Of a DNA stretch of 64,000 bases, positions 47,559 to 59,961 are shown in pieces. The stretch is from Turnera subulata (taxonomy: Eukaryota > Streptophyta > Magnoliopsida > Malpighiales > Passifloraceae), in assembly GCA_028386065.3 (NCBI GenBank), contig JAKUCV010001444.1:1-64000 (forward strand). Direction: 5' to 3'. A program made the translations under genes and the position numbers. A model generated the notes under the pieces. It did not search any database. It saw nothing but the letters and a program-made list of their open reading frames with translations, and was not told the DNA's origin. Every line of letters starts with the position of its first letter. Position 1 is the stretch's first letter.

Positions 47559-48470
47559 CCAAGGTTGTTAAAAACGAGTTTTTATGTAAATTCGAAATGG
47601 TCCAATAAAAAATGTAAGTTAGAATCGTAAGAGTCTATCGAATTTAATTACTATTATTAATTGAATTTATAGATAGATGAATTAATAATATTCATCCCAC
47701 TAGTCCAAGACTCAATACTTGCGCAGAAAACAGAAAACGACCCAAAGCCCACATCTCAGATAGATTATGGATAGTAAATCAAAATAATTAAAAAAAAACC
47801 GAAAAGAAAAAAACAACCCAAAGCCCACATCTCAGATAGATTATGGATAGTAAATAAATAATAATTAAAAAAAAGCAGCAGATAGTGGAAAGTAGAAACA
47901 ATAGCACGCCACCCTGCAAAACGCCACCGTATCCCTCCATTCCAGCAAAATCCCACCATCCCCCTAAACTCACCCGTCACCACCACGGCAATCACCAAAT
48001 GCCTCAACAACCTCTCCTCCTCCTCTACCTACGCCTTCTTCCCCTGCTCAAACTCTCCACCACTGGCCGCTGCCCCCACAGCTCCGGGATAGTAATGATG
48101 GCCTTGGCAGTGGCCACCAGCTATGTAAGCGGAGGCGCGACTCGACATCGCCAAGTCCAACGAACACCCTTGACACCACCTTCGTCAACATGGGATTGGG
48201 ATATTCTATGTGGGGATTGTCGAGTTTTGGCTTTCATGACTTTTGGAAGTCTCACTTAACCGTTTAATTTTGAGGTTTTTAAAAGTGAGAATGATTTTAC
48301 ACAAACTCGTTGAAACTCGTTGCAAACTCGCGATTACAACGAGTTCAACAAGTCAATTCGCGAGTTTGTGTGGAAAACGAGTTTGACAACAATCCAGTAC
48401 AGAAAGGGGACCTAGAAACGTAAACTCGTACGTTTTTACGAGTAAAAATGAGTTTTTGATAACCATGGAT
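47559..48470. mobile_element. Non-autonomous DNA element with short imperfect terminal inverted repeats
   Basis: The left end CCAAGGTTGTTAAAAACGAG pairs imperfectly with the right end read backwards, CCATGGTTATCAAAAACTCA. ACAAC occurs at both borders (47555 and 48471). Inside, a 76-bp tandem duplication begins at 47741 and 47817 (CCCAAAGCCCACATCTCAGA). A GC-richer core (47890-48250) has open frames and may be captured host sequence. The right arm is rich in AACTCGT/ACGAGTT words. Confidence 0.5.
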
Positions 48471-49054
48471 ACAACTACCAAACTAATTTCAGCCACTAAT
48501 GTTGCTCGAGGCTTATACAACATGAAATCAACTCATAGAAAACACTCAACCCAGTGGTTACTAGGTTAATGCGATCTTGAAGCTAAGACTCGGCAAACAC
48601 AAAATTTTACCCACTTCACCTTTAGGCTCGGAGTCACTGGAATATGATGTCCAAATTGTTTGCTTCACTTTAGCATTTGTTGTTATGTTGTTTAGGGTAC
48701 TCATCAGGCAAGCAACATTAGCAGAGTGCGACTTCCTGAGTCATATATGTCAGGGTGTTAATATAGAAAAATAACAAAAAGAAGGCTCTTTCCTTTAACA
48801 ATTTCGAACTTGTATTTGGTCCAGAAGAGAGAATCCTTTCACGCGTGCATATGATCACCAGCTGATAAAATCAAAAATGCTACTTCCGCAATGTAGTTTG
48901 TTCTAAAATGATTTCCTGCCACAACTGATAAATGAGATGATTATCAGCAGCAGAATTACTGAAGTGAATTGGAACAGAGTTATGTTACTCCACAATGTTA
49001 GCAACCTTACCGATGAGCATCCAACACTAGATGCAATCGTGACATCTCTGGTAT
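48471..49054. other. Intergenic, 3' flank of the REX4-like gene
   Basis: No gene or repeat is seen. The minus-strand 3' untranslated region of the exonuclease gene should lie here. Confidence 0.5.
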
Positions 49055-52000
49055 TTAAGGCGTCTCGCTCTCTTTTGGTTTGTTTTTCCATTTGCGCTTC
49101 TGTCTTTGCTTTAGCCTCATTTGGTCTTTAATATTCTTCTCCCACTCTCTTTTGTGCATCTGATATAACAGCATTGCAGCACGAGCATCTTCTACCTGAA
49201 TCAGATGGAATACATAACAACAAAGCAGTTTTCTTTTTTTTCTCTTAACAAGAACTACTAAGCAAGTTAAGATCCCCAATCATGTCAAGGATAAATCAAC
49301 TACCACAAAAGAATCTGATGTGATAACATCAAGCATCAACAAGGAAGGCCCAGTGTAAATAAGAACAATGGTTGCCTTTTATTTTCCTCAAGAAAATATC
49401 TAAAGAATATTAACACTAGAAGAGGACACAAATCCAAAAGTCCAACAAGGAAAAAGCAGATTAAGGGAATAGTGGTATATGTTTAATTAATCATCTGAAA
49501 GTCATTCAATACATAAATCATTGAATTTAAAGCAGGAAGGTAACTCAGAATTTGATAGAAGGGACCAGAGATATCCATAACTAAATAGCCTTAGCCAACA
49601 TATACAGACAATATGGGGAAGAAAATAAATAATAGTACAAACGGAAGACAAGTAACTCCAGAAACAAATTTAACAACTCACAGGGCAATGTTCTCCACTC
49701 TGTATTTTGACACCAAGAAACTCTGCTGCAAGATGCCTAAGTGCCTTTCTGCGCCGTTCTCTGCTTCAACAACCAATCGTGTATTGATAGACATCACAGG
49801 GCATGTATGATTAAATTAATCACATATTTCACATCAGATATTAGAGGGTTGTACACACTTGAGAAACGGATGATACTCTGACGTGTCCCGCAGGTCCTTC
49901 TTGGGATGAGACAATAGCAATGCCTACCCAAAAGAAAATAAGCTTCATATAAACAAACTTACATCAATGATAAACAAATCCAAAAACAGATATGCTAAAC
50001 CTTAAGATCATTGGATAAGGCATGGCCCACAAGAATCCTTCCTTTAATCAACTCGGCCACTTTCCTCTGAGCAGTGGCAAAATCTTTTGCTGTAACATCA
50101 AACATTCACATAACATTATCAACTGTTTTTGTTACTTTCGCCATATAGTTAGGTGAAGTGCAAAGGCATTTACATACAAGACAATGATGAGGTGCCAAAG
50201 CCACTGGGGTTGGGCCAGTGGTGAGGACTAAGTACTTAATAATAATGAGTTGCGGTTCAACCCCTCATTACACCCAAAGAAGAAGAATTATTGTGGTGTC
50301 AAACCTTCCCACGGATGCAAGCTCCTGAAGACATTTTCGATGGTAGAACATAATATTGAATTTCTATTATTATGAATTGTATGATATTTTTTCCATTTTC
50401 ACTCCAACCAGAAAGTCTCTGATCTTAGAACTGTTTTCAACTGTAATATTTACAGGAGACATAAAGTTACAAAATTCAGAACACCATGCAGCCATAAGAC
50501 CAAAAGCATAGATTTACAAAATTTGAACACCATAAAAATACACCATTTAGCCAATGAAGAAATAAAGTCATGTTTTGTATGTAGCTAACAAAGAATCAAT
50601 GATTTAATCACAAGAAGTACATTAAAATGCCTATCAGTTTGCAGACCACTGCTTAGAATCACACAACTCTAGAGGAAATAGTTTAGGGAACTTTTCTAGT
50701 ATTCAAGAAGGTAGCATCCACAAATTCAGGAGAATCTCAAGATTGAAACATTGCTATATGTGCACCTTTTAAATTGTTGTTGTCTCATTTCTATCTAGGA
50801 TGCCATATATTATTTAGACATCACTAAACAGTTTCCCGCAAAATCAATGCAAAGAATTCAGAGACATGTACTGCATCAAACCATTATATCTAGAACAGGT
50901 ATAGCATGCACCCTGAATTACTATAAGCAACACCATCCCTAAGCTTGGAATTGCATGGTCAGCAAAGCCTCAATGAAAGAGCTTTCTTTATAAAACAAAG
51001 AGAAAGGAAGCTACAGAGATCCACTTTCATGTTGGATAAAAGGTTGCTTTCTACGTTTAGAGAACCCCAAGAATCTATGTAAACTTCTTTTTGTGTGTAT
51101 GTGCACAAGAAGATAGTTGCCACAAGAAAATGTATTTGAGGAAAAAGGACTGTAGATATTACTTAATACAGAAAAACAAAATAATAGGATGAGAAGTAAA
51201 TTGCTGCTACATGCCTGAAGGAAATTCTTACCAATATGAAAGTTGTGCGGAAATAAATATTTTAAAAGAAGAAAGAAGAAAACACTCAACCTTTCCTCAA
51301 GTCTCGGGGTCTAATCCCACTAATTTGAGTCCGAAAATCAACAACCCGTTCTATAGGGTGAACAAACTCATCATAAATAACATTTCCCCACGAGTTAACC
51401 TGTCATTCATCAGTGCAATATTCATCACCTAAAGAACTTTTAAAAGTATGCAATAAAATCATACAGAGCAAGGATAGGAGAAAATCAGAGACACCTCAAG
51501 ACAACGTGATGCTCGTTAATGAATTGTCAACACACAAGATCAATCTTCAATGTTAATGATCAAAATAATCACTGCTAAAATTTATGCCAGATACCATTTC
51601 ATATGCCCAAACAAGGAATCCCTAGTGACATCATGCAAAACTCAAGAATAAGAAGATTTAGTTAAAACCCAGCTAAAGTGAAAAACTTCGCAATAAAAGA
51701 ACTTTATGTACTGCAAATCACTAAAAGCAATATTAATGAAAGGAAAAAAGTGCAGAATCTTGAACAGTAACACAAAGCAAGACAATCAAATGCGATCTTA
51801 AGCAAAAAAAAAAAAAAGGCCTATAACTTTAAATGGAGCATACTCCACAGACTGAACACATTAACCTTTGTTCAAATCTGGAAATATGTGTTAGCATTAC
51901 CAACTCACTACATACAACCATAGTCTCACACCATTTTCCATTTTTTTTTCTCACAGGAAAACAACCAATTGTCACAAACAACAACCACGGCATCATTTGA

Positions 52001-53300
52001 TTGTTTGCAGACTATCAGTCAGAGATGGGTGGCCGGCTACCATCTACTAACTATCCATGATATCTCAAGGTTGCCACTTTCAAACAATGTCTGCTAGCAC
52101 TTCTTGTCATTAATTCAACATGGTTCATCGTGTCAGTTCCGACAGCCAAAGACTAATTGAACTACTTTTTTCTGGCTGTTACAAGCCACCAATTTAGACT
52201 AGAAAACACAACCTACATGGCTCACAGCACGCATAGTATAGAGTTAGTGACGCTCGAGGATGAAGTTAAAAAGAAAAGGAAATACGGAAAAGGTAAGCCA
52301 AGGCGATGTCCATTTCATTCTTAAAACCAACGGACTAATAACTTGAGCAGGCCAATATTTATGCAAGCGTAGAATTAGATGTTAAAAGAAGAGCTAGTAA
52401 TGACAAAAGGGAGAAACACATAAAACAGGCAAGGAAGAGTAAAATAATGGATACCAGTGTCACCCGTCCAAGAGCACTTCTGTTTCCTTGGCCGACGCCC
52501 ACCATCTCACAATCCATGGCCACAGCATCTGTTAGACTGTGCAGTAACTGATTAGTTAAGTGAAACAAATAAAGGACATAACCGTAGGGCAATTGATTGG
52601 ATTATGCGGTAGTGCTTGAGATGATGCATAGAGGAATTTGTAATGAACGCTAAAGCTTCTGAGTAGTAAGTGCATTATAGGGTGAGAGATATAAGGATGG
52701 TTTTGACATGCCAAGAAAAGGAGCACCTGAAATCATCATTTGTTGGGGTGAGCGGATTTGTCCCAGAATTATCATCGGTGGAATCTGTATTGGATCTCTC
52801 TTTACGCTTCCCTGTGAAGTTTTTTTTTTTTTTTGAAGAAAAAGAAAAGAAACTATAAGTGAAACCCTAACATAACACCAATTTGCCAATTGGATTGCAT
52901 CCTCAGAACGACAGAGACCCGTTTGGCTTATTACAAAATAATTGCAGTTTGTTGTGCTAAAACAAGAAGAAGCAAGCAGGCAGCCATGGATAATGAGGAT
53001 TATTATTACCTAAAACAGAAACTGAGCTGTCCATCGCTTCCGTTCTCAAATTACTGGAACTGGAAACTGGTGGTCTTGTAGTATTGGAACCATGGCATTG
53101 CAGTTTCTTCGAATACAGAAATCAAAAAATAATAATAAAAAAAAACATTATACATATACAGTATATAAATAAACATAAAAAAGAAAAGACAAGGAGAACA
53201 AGGATAGTACTTGTTGGAGTTGAGCCCAGTTGGGGTTTAGGGGTAAGTTCTTCTTAGGGTTTTTCTTCTTCTGCTGCTGCTGCTGCCCAACGCTTCCCAT
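49055..53300 (-). CDS. REX4: RNA exonuclease 4 (REXO4/REX4 family, DEDDh)
   Basis: Nine exons on the minus strand: 53300-53211, 53106-53010, 52811-52727, 52536-52455, 51399-51291, 50089-50001, 49923-49859, 49760-49682, 49195-49055. All introns are GT..AG and phases join, giving 278 residues. The N-terminus is Gln/Lys-rich (GSVGQQQQQKKKNPKKN), likely a nuclear/nucleolar signal. The exonuclease domain starts near 94. Exo I is AMDCEMVGVG (D99, E101), Exo II is GHALSNDLK (D182), and Exo III has H230 and D235 in EHCPVEDARAAM, the H-X4-D spacing of DEDDh enzymes. HPKKDLRDTSEY (190-201) and ALRHLAAEFLGVKIQSGEHC are family hallmarks. A basic tail closes the protein. The yeast relative acts in rRNA precursor processing; a similar role here is inferred. 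A SINE-like insertion lies in the intron between exons 5 and 6. Confidence 0.93.
50195..50345 (+). mobile_element. tRNA-derived SINE in an intron of the REX4-like gene
   Basis: A-box GGGTTGGGCCAGTGGTGAGG lies at about 50208-50227 and B-box GGTTCAACCCC at 50255-50265, about 35 bases apart as in tRNA-derived SINEs. It lies in the intron between exon 6 (50089) and exon 5 (51291), in antisense orientation to the gene. The end points are approximate and no target duplication was seen. Confidence 0.6.
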
Positions 53301-53751
53301 CTTCTTCTTCCTCCCCTCCCTGCGTTTCTCTCCACTCTTACTAACTAATTACTAAAGTCCAGTCATAAGGAGCAGATTTACATATATCGCTGGAAAAGGT
53401 GGCGCCGTTTTAGCTCTGTGAGGCCCAATGTTGTATGAACGGCAGCTCACGGGGGGTTAAATACATTTTACTTACCTTTGTTTTAAAAACAAATTGGTAC
53501 CTCAATTAAACAAAATCCTTTATTTTGGTACCTGGACTATATTATTTCAAAATTTTAGTACATGGAGTTGAACGAATTTGAGGTTCAACCAGTAGAATAT
53601 ACGGATGCATGACCTCATTAATGCTGCTGAAAATTATTCTTGATTTTTTTAAAAATAAAGCTTAAGAAAATAAAAAAAAATACAATAAACACTCACGGCT
53701 TCCTCCCCTTATTATTTTTCTATTTTTTATCCTTTTACAACTTTTTTCTAT
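53301..53751. other. Upstream region of the REX4-like gene
   Basis: It begins with a CT-rich leader on the plus-strand reading. Sequence at 53500-53600 contains TTGGTACCTCAATTAAAC and TTTGGTACCTGGAC-type words common in plant non-coding repeats. No gene is seen. Confidence 0.45.
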
Positions 53752-53771
53752 CTATATCTATACTATATATA
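53752..53771 (+). repeat. Left copy of the L1 target-site duplication (20 bp)
   Basis: CTATATCTATACTATATATA is identical to 59942-59961. It immediately flanks the poly(A) end of the minus-strand L1 (T8 at 53772-53779). Confidence 0.88.
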
Positions 53772-53836
53772 TTTTTTTTGAAGAATACTCAGATCATATA
53801 TTGATTAATGAGCAATACAAAGTATATCAGCGCTAG

Positions 53837-56800
53837 CTAAATCGAGGATCTTCGTAGGGGCATCCTCAACATAGATAACTGGTTCATCGGTGCTCCTTGC
53901 CTTTTGAGCCAGAGCATGAGCAATCCGATTACCTGAACGTTTGACCAAAAAAAAAAAGCAATAGTTCTAAAGTTTGTAGATAACTGACAAACATCAAGAG
54001 CTAAAGTACTAAAATACGAAAAAGAAGTAGTAGGACGCCGTAATTGTTGGAATAGGGGAAGACAGTCCACCTCCAGGCACACATCATGGAAGCCTAGCGC
54101 TATCGCTCTGTCCAAAGGAAGCAGAGATGCTTGTGCCTTTGCAATGTCTGGTGCAGCACATAGATTGAGCCGTTCATAACCTGCAGCAAGAATTTCGCCC
54201 ATGAAGTCCCGAGCTACCCATCCTACTCCACATATGTTATTGCCAAAACACCCAGCATCACAATTGATTTTAATCATACCATTTACTGGGGGATGCCATT
54301 GATTTCGGTGAGCCTCTACTCTTGGCTGTGTGGTAGTGTGGTCAGGGACCTGAGCCTCCACAAAGGCCAGCCTTGTAGATGTCGCAATCTCGATCACAGC
54401 CTGTGGACTTATCACCTTATTCTGGAAATGCAGCTGATTCCTAGCATACCACAATGCCCAGCAGATCATAACTAGCTTCTCTACCCAATCATCACTTGGC
54501 TGATTTGCAATATAATCCACCAGCAGTCCAAAGTCAGAATCGAAGAAAGGCCTTACAATCCCAGCTAGTGAAGAGTTCTGCCATACTTTGTGCGACTCCC
54601 TGCACTTTAGCAAGCTCTCCTCTTCACTCCAACATCTGCCACACATAGGATCACAATTCACGCCTCTGCGTAGTAGCTTGGTGCGAGTTGGCAAGATGTT
54701 CTTTAGTGCCTTCCACAAAAAATGCTTGACCTTGGGGGGAATATTTAGCAACCAAACCCTTTCCTAGTTGATATTGGAGTTCAAGCCTACACCGGCCAAG
54801 GAGTCCTGCTGGTGCTTTTGGTCATATGCCACCTAATACGCACTCCGCACACTAAAATCCCCATTTTTTCGTGAAAGCCCAAGTAAGCCTGTCCGGAATA
54901 TAGTTTCTGCTTAGTGGGATCGATTTAATCAGCAACGCCTCCTCTCTAGAGAATACCGAGTCAATAACATCTGCTCTCCAAGTCTGATCCTTCTGATTTA
55001 TCAATTCCCGAACGTAGGCATTCTGATCTACATCCCCCGGAGGTGAAGTAACAAGGCCTGAAACCTGCTCCAATAGCCATCTGTCATGCCATATTCGGAT
55101 TGACTCGCCATTCCCCACTTTCCGTCTCAAGCCTTCTTGCAGCAGCTCTTTGCCAAAGACAATACTTTGAAAAGTATAGCTTTGGGCTCCATTTTTCTGT
55201 ACCTGCAATAATGAGCTGTTATTGTAGTATTTTGCCAGAAGGATGCGCCCTAATAGTGAATCTCCATTCTGCACAAGTCTCCAACATTGCTTAGCCAGCA
55301 GTGCTTGGTTAAAGCATTGTAGATCTCGAAACCCCATCCCTCCTTTCTTCTTTCGGCTACACATCCTCTCCCACCTTTCCCAGTGTATCCTCCTCTCCTC
55401 CTGTTTTTAACCCCACCAGAACCTGGAGATAATGGCATCAATCTCCTGGCAGAGAGTGACTGGCAAAGCAAAACACTGCATCACATAGGTAGGAATAGCT
55501 TGTGCCACTGCCTTGATGAGCACCTCTTTCCCGGCTGCGGAAAGAGATTTTTCTTTCCAACACTTTAATTTCTTCCATATCCGATCTTTTACCATGGCAA
55601 AAACTTGCTTCTTTGATCTTCCAAGCACCGTAGGTAAACCTAGGTACTTAGGGTGAGAGTCCACTGCCTTAACTTGTAATTTCTGCTCAAGCATGATCCT
55701 AGTCTCTTGTGGTACATTTCGGCTAAAAGACATCTCTAATTTGTCAAAGTTGATTTTCTGCCCCGATGAAAGTTCATACATGGTCAAAATCCGACTCCAA
55801 GCCTCTATCTCCCGGACATTGGCCCTTGCAAATAAAATACTATCATCTGCAAAAAAGAGGTGAGAAATAGATGGTGCCCGAGGGCACACCGAAATCCCAT
55901 GTATCTTATTCCTTCTCTCAGCCAGGCTGATAAGGTTGGACAAGCTCTCTGCACATAACAAAAAAAAGGAGGGTGAAGAGGATCTCCCTGTTGGAGTCCC
56001 CTAGAAGGGGTAAAGAAATCAGTTGGTACACCATTCACCCTCACAGCAAAAGAACTGGTGGTCACACATCTCATAATAAGTCCTACCCAATCACGATGAA
56101 AACCCATGCAGAGCATAGAACTCTCCAAAAAACTCCATTCCACTCTATCATAGGCCTTACTCATATCCAACTTAAGTGCTACATAGCCTCTGTTACCAGT
56201 AGTTTTTCTTTTCATATAATGGAATGCTTCAAAAGCCATTAAAGCATTGTCAGTAATTAATCTACCGGGTACAAAAGCACTTTGTGTAGGCTAATAATAT
56301 GTGGAAGAATAGCTTTAGTCTATTAGCTATGGTTTTGGTCACTAACTTAAAAATAACATTACATAAGCTAATGGGTCTAAAGTGTTCGGGGAGGTGGGGA
56401 TGTGGAATCTTAAGGATCATAACAATGTGTGTGGTGTTAATGTCCTTGGGTGATAATTTATGATTTAGTACATTGAGGACAACATCAAGAACATCAGCAC
56501 TAATAATATGTCAAAAGGATTGATAAAAGAGAGCAGGCATACCATCTGGTCCGGGGGCTTTGGTTGGGTGCATTTGGCCTAAGGCTTCTCGGACTTCCTC
56601 GAGAGTGAATGGTCTTAGAAGTCGCTGGTTCATCTCCTCGGTGACTCGAGACTCAAGCATTCCGATGACAGTAGAGACCTCACTCGGGTTAGATGATGTG
56701 AATAAGTCCTGGTAGTACTGCATTCCCACCCTACTTATATCCTCATGGTCTGTCTGAGTTCTCCCTATCTCATCCTTAAGCCCTGTGATTCGGTTTCTTT

Positions 56801-57924
56801 TGAAGTATTGAGAAGCCTTCCTGTGAAAGAAATTAGTGTTTTTATCCCCATCTTTCAGCCATGATATTCTGGATCTTTGTTGCCACTTTTTTTCCTCCTC
56901 CAACAATAGCTTCTCCAACTCCCTTGCTTAGACTAGCACTCACAGCCACTACCTCATCATTCTGAGTATCCCTTTGTACCCGAGTTAACTGCTCCGATAT
57001 GTTCTTGATTCTAAGCTTGAGGTTCCCAACCGTGCGTTTGTTCCACATACTCAGTGCATTCCCGCATCCAGTAATGCAGTCCGTAAAACCAGCAGCAGAC
57101 CTCTTGTTGCAATTCCAGGAGTCCCGAATTACCTTCTCTCAATCTGGGTTAGAAACCCACATGGACTCGAATCTAAACATATAATGCTTGGGAATGCTCC
57201 GACTCTTATCTTTATCAAGACATAACTGCACTGGATGATGGTCAGACCGCAATCAGATTAAGTGATTGACACGGAACCTCAGGAAGAGCTCTTTCTATTG
57301 TAAACTAGCCACAAATCTGTCCAGCCTTTCTTGCAACCACACAACCCCATCCCGCATTTTAACCCAGGTGAAAATACTGTCATCATGACCCAAATCGTCA
57401 AGCTCCAAAGTATCCAGAGTATCGTGGAAATTCTGCATCATGGCATGATCCCGTAGTACCCCACCTTCTTTCTCAGCATTGAACAATATTTCATTAAAAT
57501 CCCCGAAAATCAACCAAGCCTGATTCAGCTGAGTACCCAACTGACGCATCAACTGCCAAGTAAGAAGCTTATTATCCCATTCCGGCCATCCATATATGCC
57601 CGTACACCGCCATGAGCCCGCATTCTCCACCCCAGTAACATCCACATCTATACGATGTAAGCTAAAAGACTTCAATAAAACCTGGATGTGGTCTTGCCAC
57701 CACAACAAGATACCCCCACTCCGTTGTCGACCCATACCATCACAATCCACACTAATACCAAAATAAAAACCTAAAGTATCTCTAATCCTATCTACTTCAA
57801 AAACTTTAAGACGAGTTTCCATAAGAAAAACCATACCGGGATCTTGCGCGCGAACCATGCGCTTGAGTGCTCGAATTGTTGCCTGGTTCCCAAGTCCGCA
57901 ACAATTCCATGATATAAGATTCAT
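53837..57924 (-). pseudogene. L1 ORF2: endonuclease, reverse transcriptase, RNase H (multiple stops and frameshifts)
   Basis: The ATG is at 57924. The AP-endonuclease part shows WNCCGLG, METRL, GDFNEIL near 57500 and SDHHP near 57240, but TAG codons interrupt it from 57297. After a frameshift near 56900 come the WLKDGDKNTNFFH block, KAPGPDGMPALFYQ (stop near 56512), [16 protein letters not shown] (56180) and [10 protein letters not shown] (56010). After another frameshift FADDSILFA (55845) holds the catalytic Asp pair. Later come SAAGKEVLIKAVAQAIPTYVM and the zinc-region KVKHFLWKALKNILPT (54730). The RNase H has CDAG and LEVDC, but the expected catalytic Glu is replaced (AKAQA). It ends at 53837. 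Confidence 0.9.
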
Positions 57925-59729
57925 GATGATCGGCGGGACTGCTCTGCAGTCGCCGTCGCTGGTAAAATGGTATCATTTCACCCTTTTCTTGGATCCGAAC
58001 CCACCACTGGCTCCTCAATTCGTACTTCAGACTCCAACTCTCTTCTCTTCCCCATTTGACACCGTCTCCGATTGTGAACCCTCCACTTGCCTAGCCTTTC
58101 TCTTCCACCTACTCGTCTTTGTCTCATTTCTAGTTTCCACCTCTCGTACATTTGACTCGGAAGGGAGGGGGATCCTCTTGATTAGAGTAGAAGGAGAATC
58201 AACTGTTGGCGGAGGAGCATTACTTTTGGGCTACGGGTTTTGGCTTGGGTACCAAGTACTTGGGTGGTCGGGGTTTTTGGGGTTATTGGTGGTGAATTCT
58301 GGTTTTCTGGTTGAGACACGGGTGGTTGAGGTTGTGTGATAGGCTTATCCGTGGCAGGTTTAGAGGGTGGACGAGAAGAGGGGGTTGACCTTTCGGTGGT
58401 AGTCTTAGGTTGGGCAGAGTCCGTTTGAGTGACCTTTACCGGTTTTGTGGGGATTGTTCTAGTATCTTGGTTCTGTATTTTGTCAAAGTATGAATCTGCA
58501 AGTGGGCTTTTGGTGGGTTTTGGGTTTAGGTGTGGGCTTTCTTGCTTATTGGTTTGAGTTGTAGGGATTGGGCCCGTATCTCTCCTATCCCCATATGTGG
58601 TTTTAGTATTTAGGCCCGATTGCTTCCCTATTCCCTTTACTGTAGCTTTCTTACCATTATTCCCAGAAGCACTTCCTCCTTCTTTCTTATCTGCACTAGC
58701 ATTTTTCTCCATATCAGACATGTCACTGCTTTGTACACACCCATTAGAGTTCTTTTCCAAGACAGACATCTTCTCCAAACCAGCTGCTACAGAGTCAACT
58801 ATCCCGGAATTCCCGGCGGTAACTTCTCCTTCCTTTCCCTTCTGTTGCTCTGGAATCGGTGCTCTATGATTGTTGTTATCTGAGTCACACGTTGCCGTCG
58901 GCCTATCATCCACAAACAGTGGCCTCCGTATAGATTCCTGGATGGTTCTGTGCGCCCCCACAGATAAAGTAATTGCTCTCCTAATCGGCGAGGCCCTTAA
59001 AAAGTCACCATAAACTGCTTTAACTCCATTCAATCCCTGTTCGGCTTCATCATCACAATCTTTGAGCGTGTGTCCAAGCCTACCACACGTGAAGCAAAAA
59101 TTAGGAAGCCTATCATATTTGACCGGAACTGTGATCACCTTCCCCTTGCTAATCTGAACTCGAACATCGGACTTCAATGGTAAGGACAGATCCATTTGGA
59201 TTCTAACCTTAATCACCTTATATTTTGCCGCTAGGGTTTCAGCCTCCATCATCAAATACTCTCCCAATCTACCAGCGATTTGTTTGACGATACGCTCCTG
59301 CCTCCACCTTAGCGAAACGTCATATAGGTGAACCCACATCGGAGAGTGCGACGGATACAGGGTTGATGGCTGTTCATCACCAAAAAGTTCCTGTAGGGCC
59401 AATATATGTCGATCAAAGTGCCATGGTGCACCATCCAAAACTCGCATCACATCACGCTCATCACTAAACTGAAAAAGGAACAGATTGGTTCCAATCTCTC
59501 ATGCCTCAACCCCCTTTCGAGTATTCCAGATCGCCATAATAGTGCGAAACAAAGCATTTGGGTTAAAACTTCTCTCTGTCCAAAGCCTCCCCACCAAACA
59601 TCTCTCCAACTGAGTCTCCTTCTCATCTGGTATATCGTCCAAGACCATCAAATCCTCCTCCTCCTTCGGCTCTGCAGCAGCCGCCGAAGTTGAACCATCC
59701 ACACCATCTTCCCCGAGAGTGGAACTCAT
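57921..59729 (-). pseudogene. L1 ORF1 with CCHC zinc knuckle (three in-frame stops)
   Basis: The ATG is at 59729. One frame runs to a TGA at 57923-57921 that overlaps the ORF2 ATG as ATGA. Three stops interrupt it: TGA 59501-59499, TAA 58184-58182, and a TGA near 57983. Motifs: the N-terminal plant-L1 ORF1 domain (PWHFDRHILALQE near 59425, WVHLYDVSLRWR near 59335) and the knuckle CFTCGRLGHTLKDC (C-X2-C-X4-H-X4-C, near 59095). A long Ser/Thr/Pro-rich region follows. ORF1 proteins of plant L1s bind element RNA. Confidence 0.88.
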
Positions 59730-59941
59730 CGTGAAACTGGAAAAACCAACAAATACCTGTACCGAGGACAGGAACACGAGCTCGAGATCCGAGAAGAGAA
59801 ACCTGCAAAACAACAAGTCAAAAAACTCTCCAAAAAAAAAAGTCGAAAAACCCTAGGTGGCTAGGGTTTCAAGGGTTCAGAGAGACAAAGAAAACCTAGA
59901 GAAAACCTAGGACTTGCGTCGGCGAGACTAACTTTAAGCTC

Positions 59942-59961
59942 CTATATCTATACTATATATA
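59942..59961 (+). repeat. Right copy of the L1 target-site duplication (20 bp)
   Basis: Identical to 53752-53771; the bases outside the 20-bp match differ on both sides (53751/59941 and 53772/59962). It contains TCTATACTATATATA, the start of the Helitron-like end described next. Confidence 0.88.

Larger units (their letters stand above)
53772..59941 (-). mobile_element. Full-length L1-type LINE, 6,170 bp, coding-dead
   Basis: It is bounded by perfect 20-bp target-site duplications and ends in a poly(A) run (plus-strand T8), the hallmark of target-primed reverse transcription. It carries ORF1 with a CCHC knuckle and ORF2 with endonuclease, reverse transcriptase, zinc region and RNase H. Both ORFs are interrupted. 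The 5' leader (59941-59730) is short and contains two CCTAGGTTTTCT-type repeats and AAACCCTAG words. Confidence 0.92.

Noticed and set aside
47885..48259. 124-codon plus-strand frame as a host gene
   Set aside because: It lies inside a TIR-bounded element, is Pro/Leu/His-rich and has no recognised family or exon structure.
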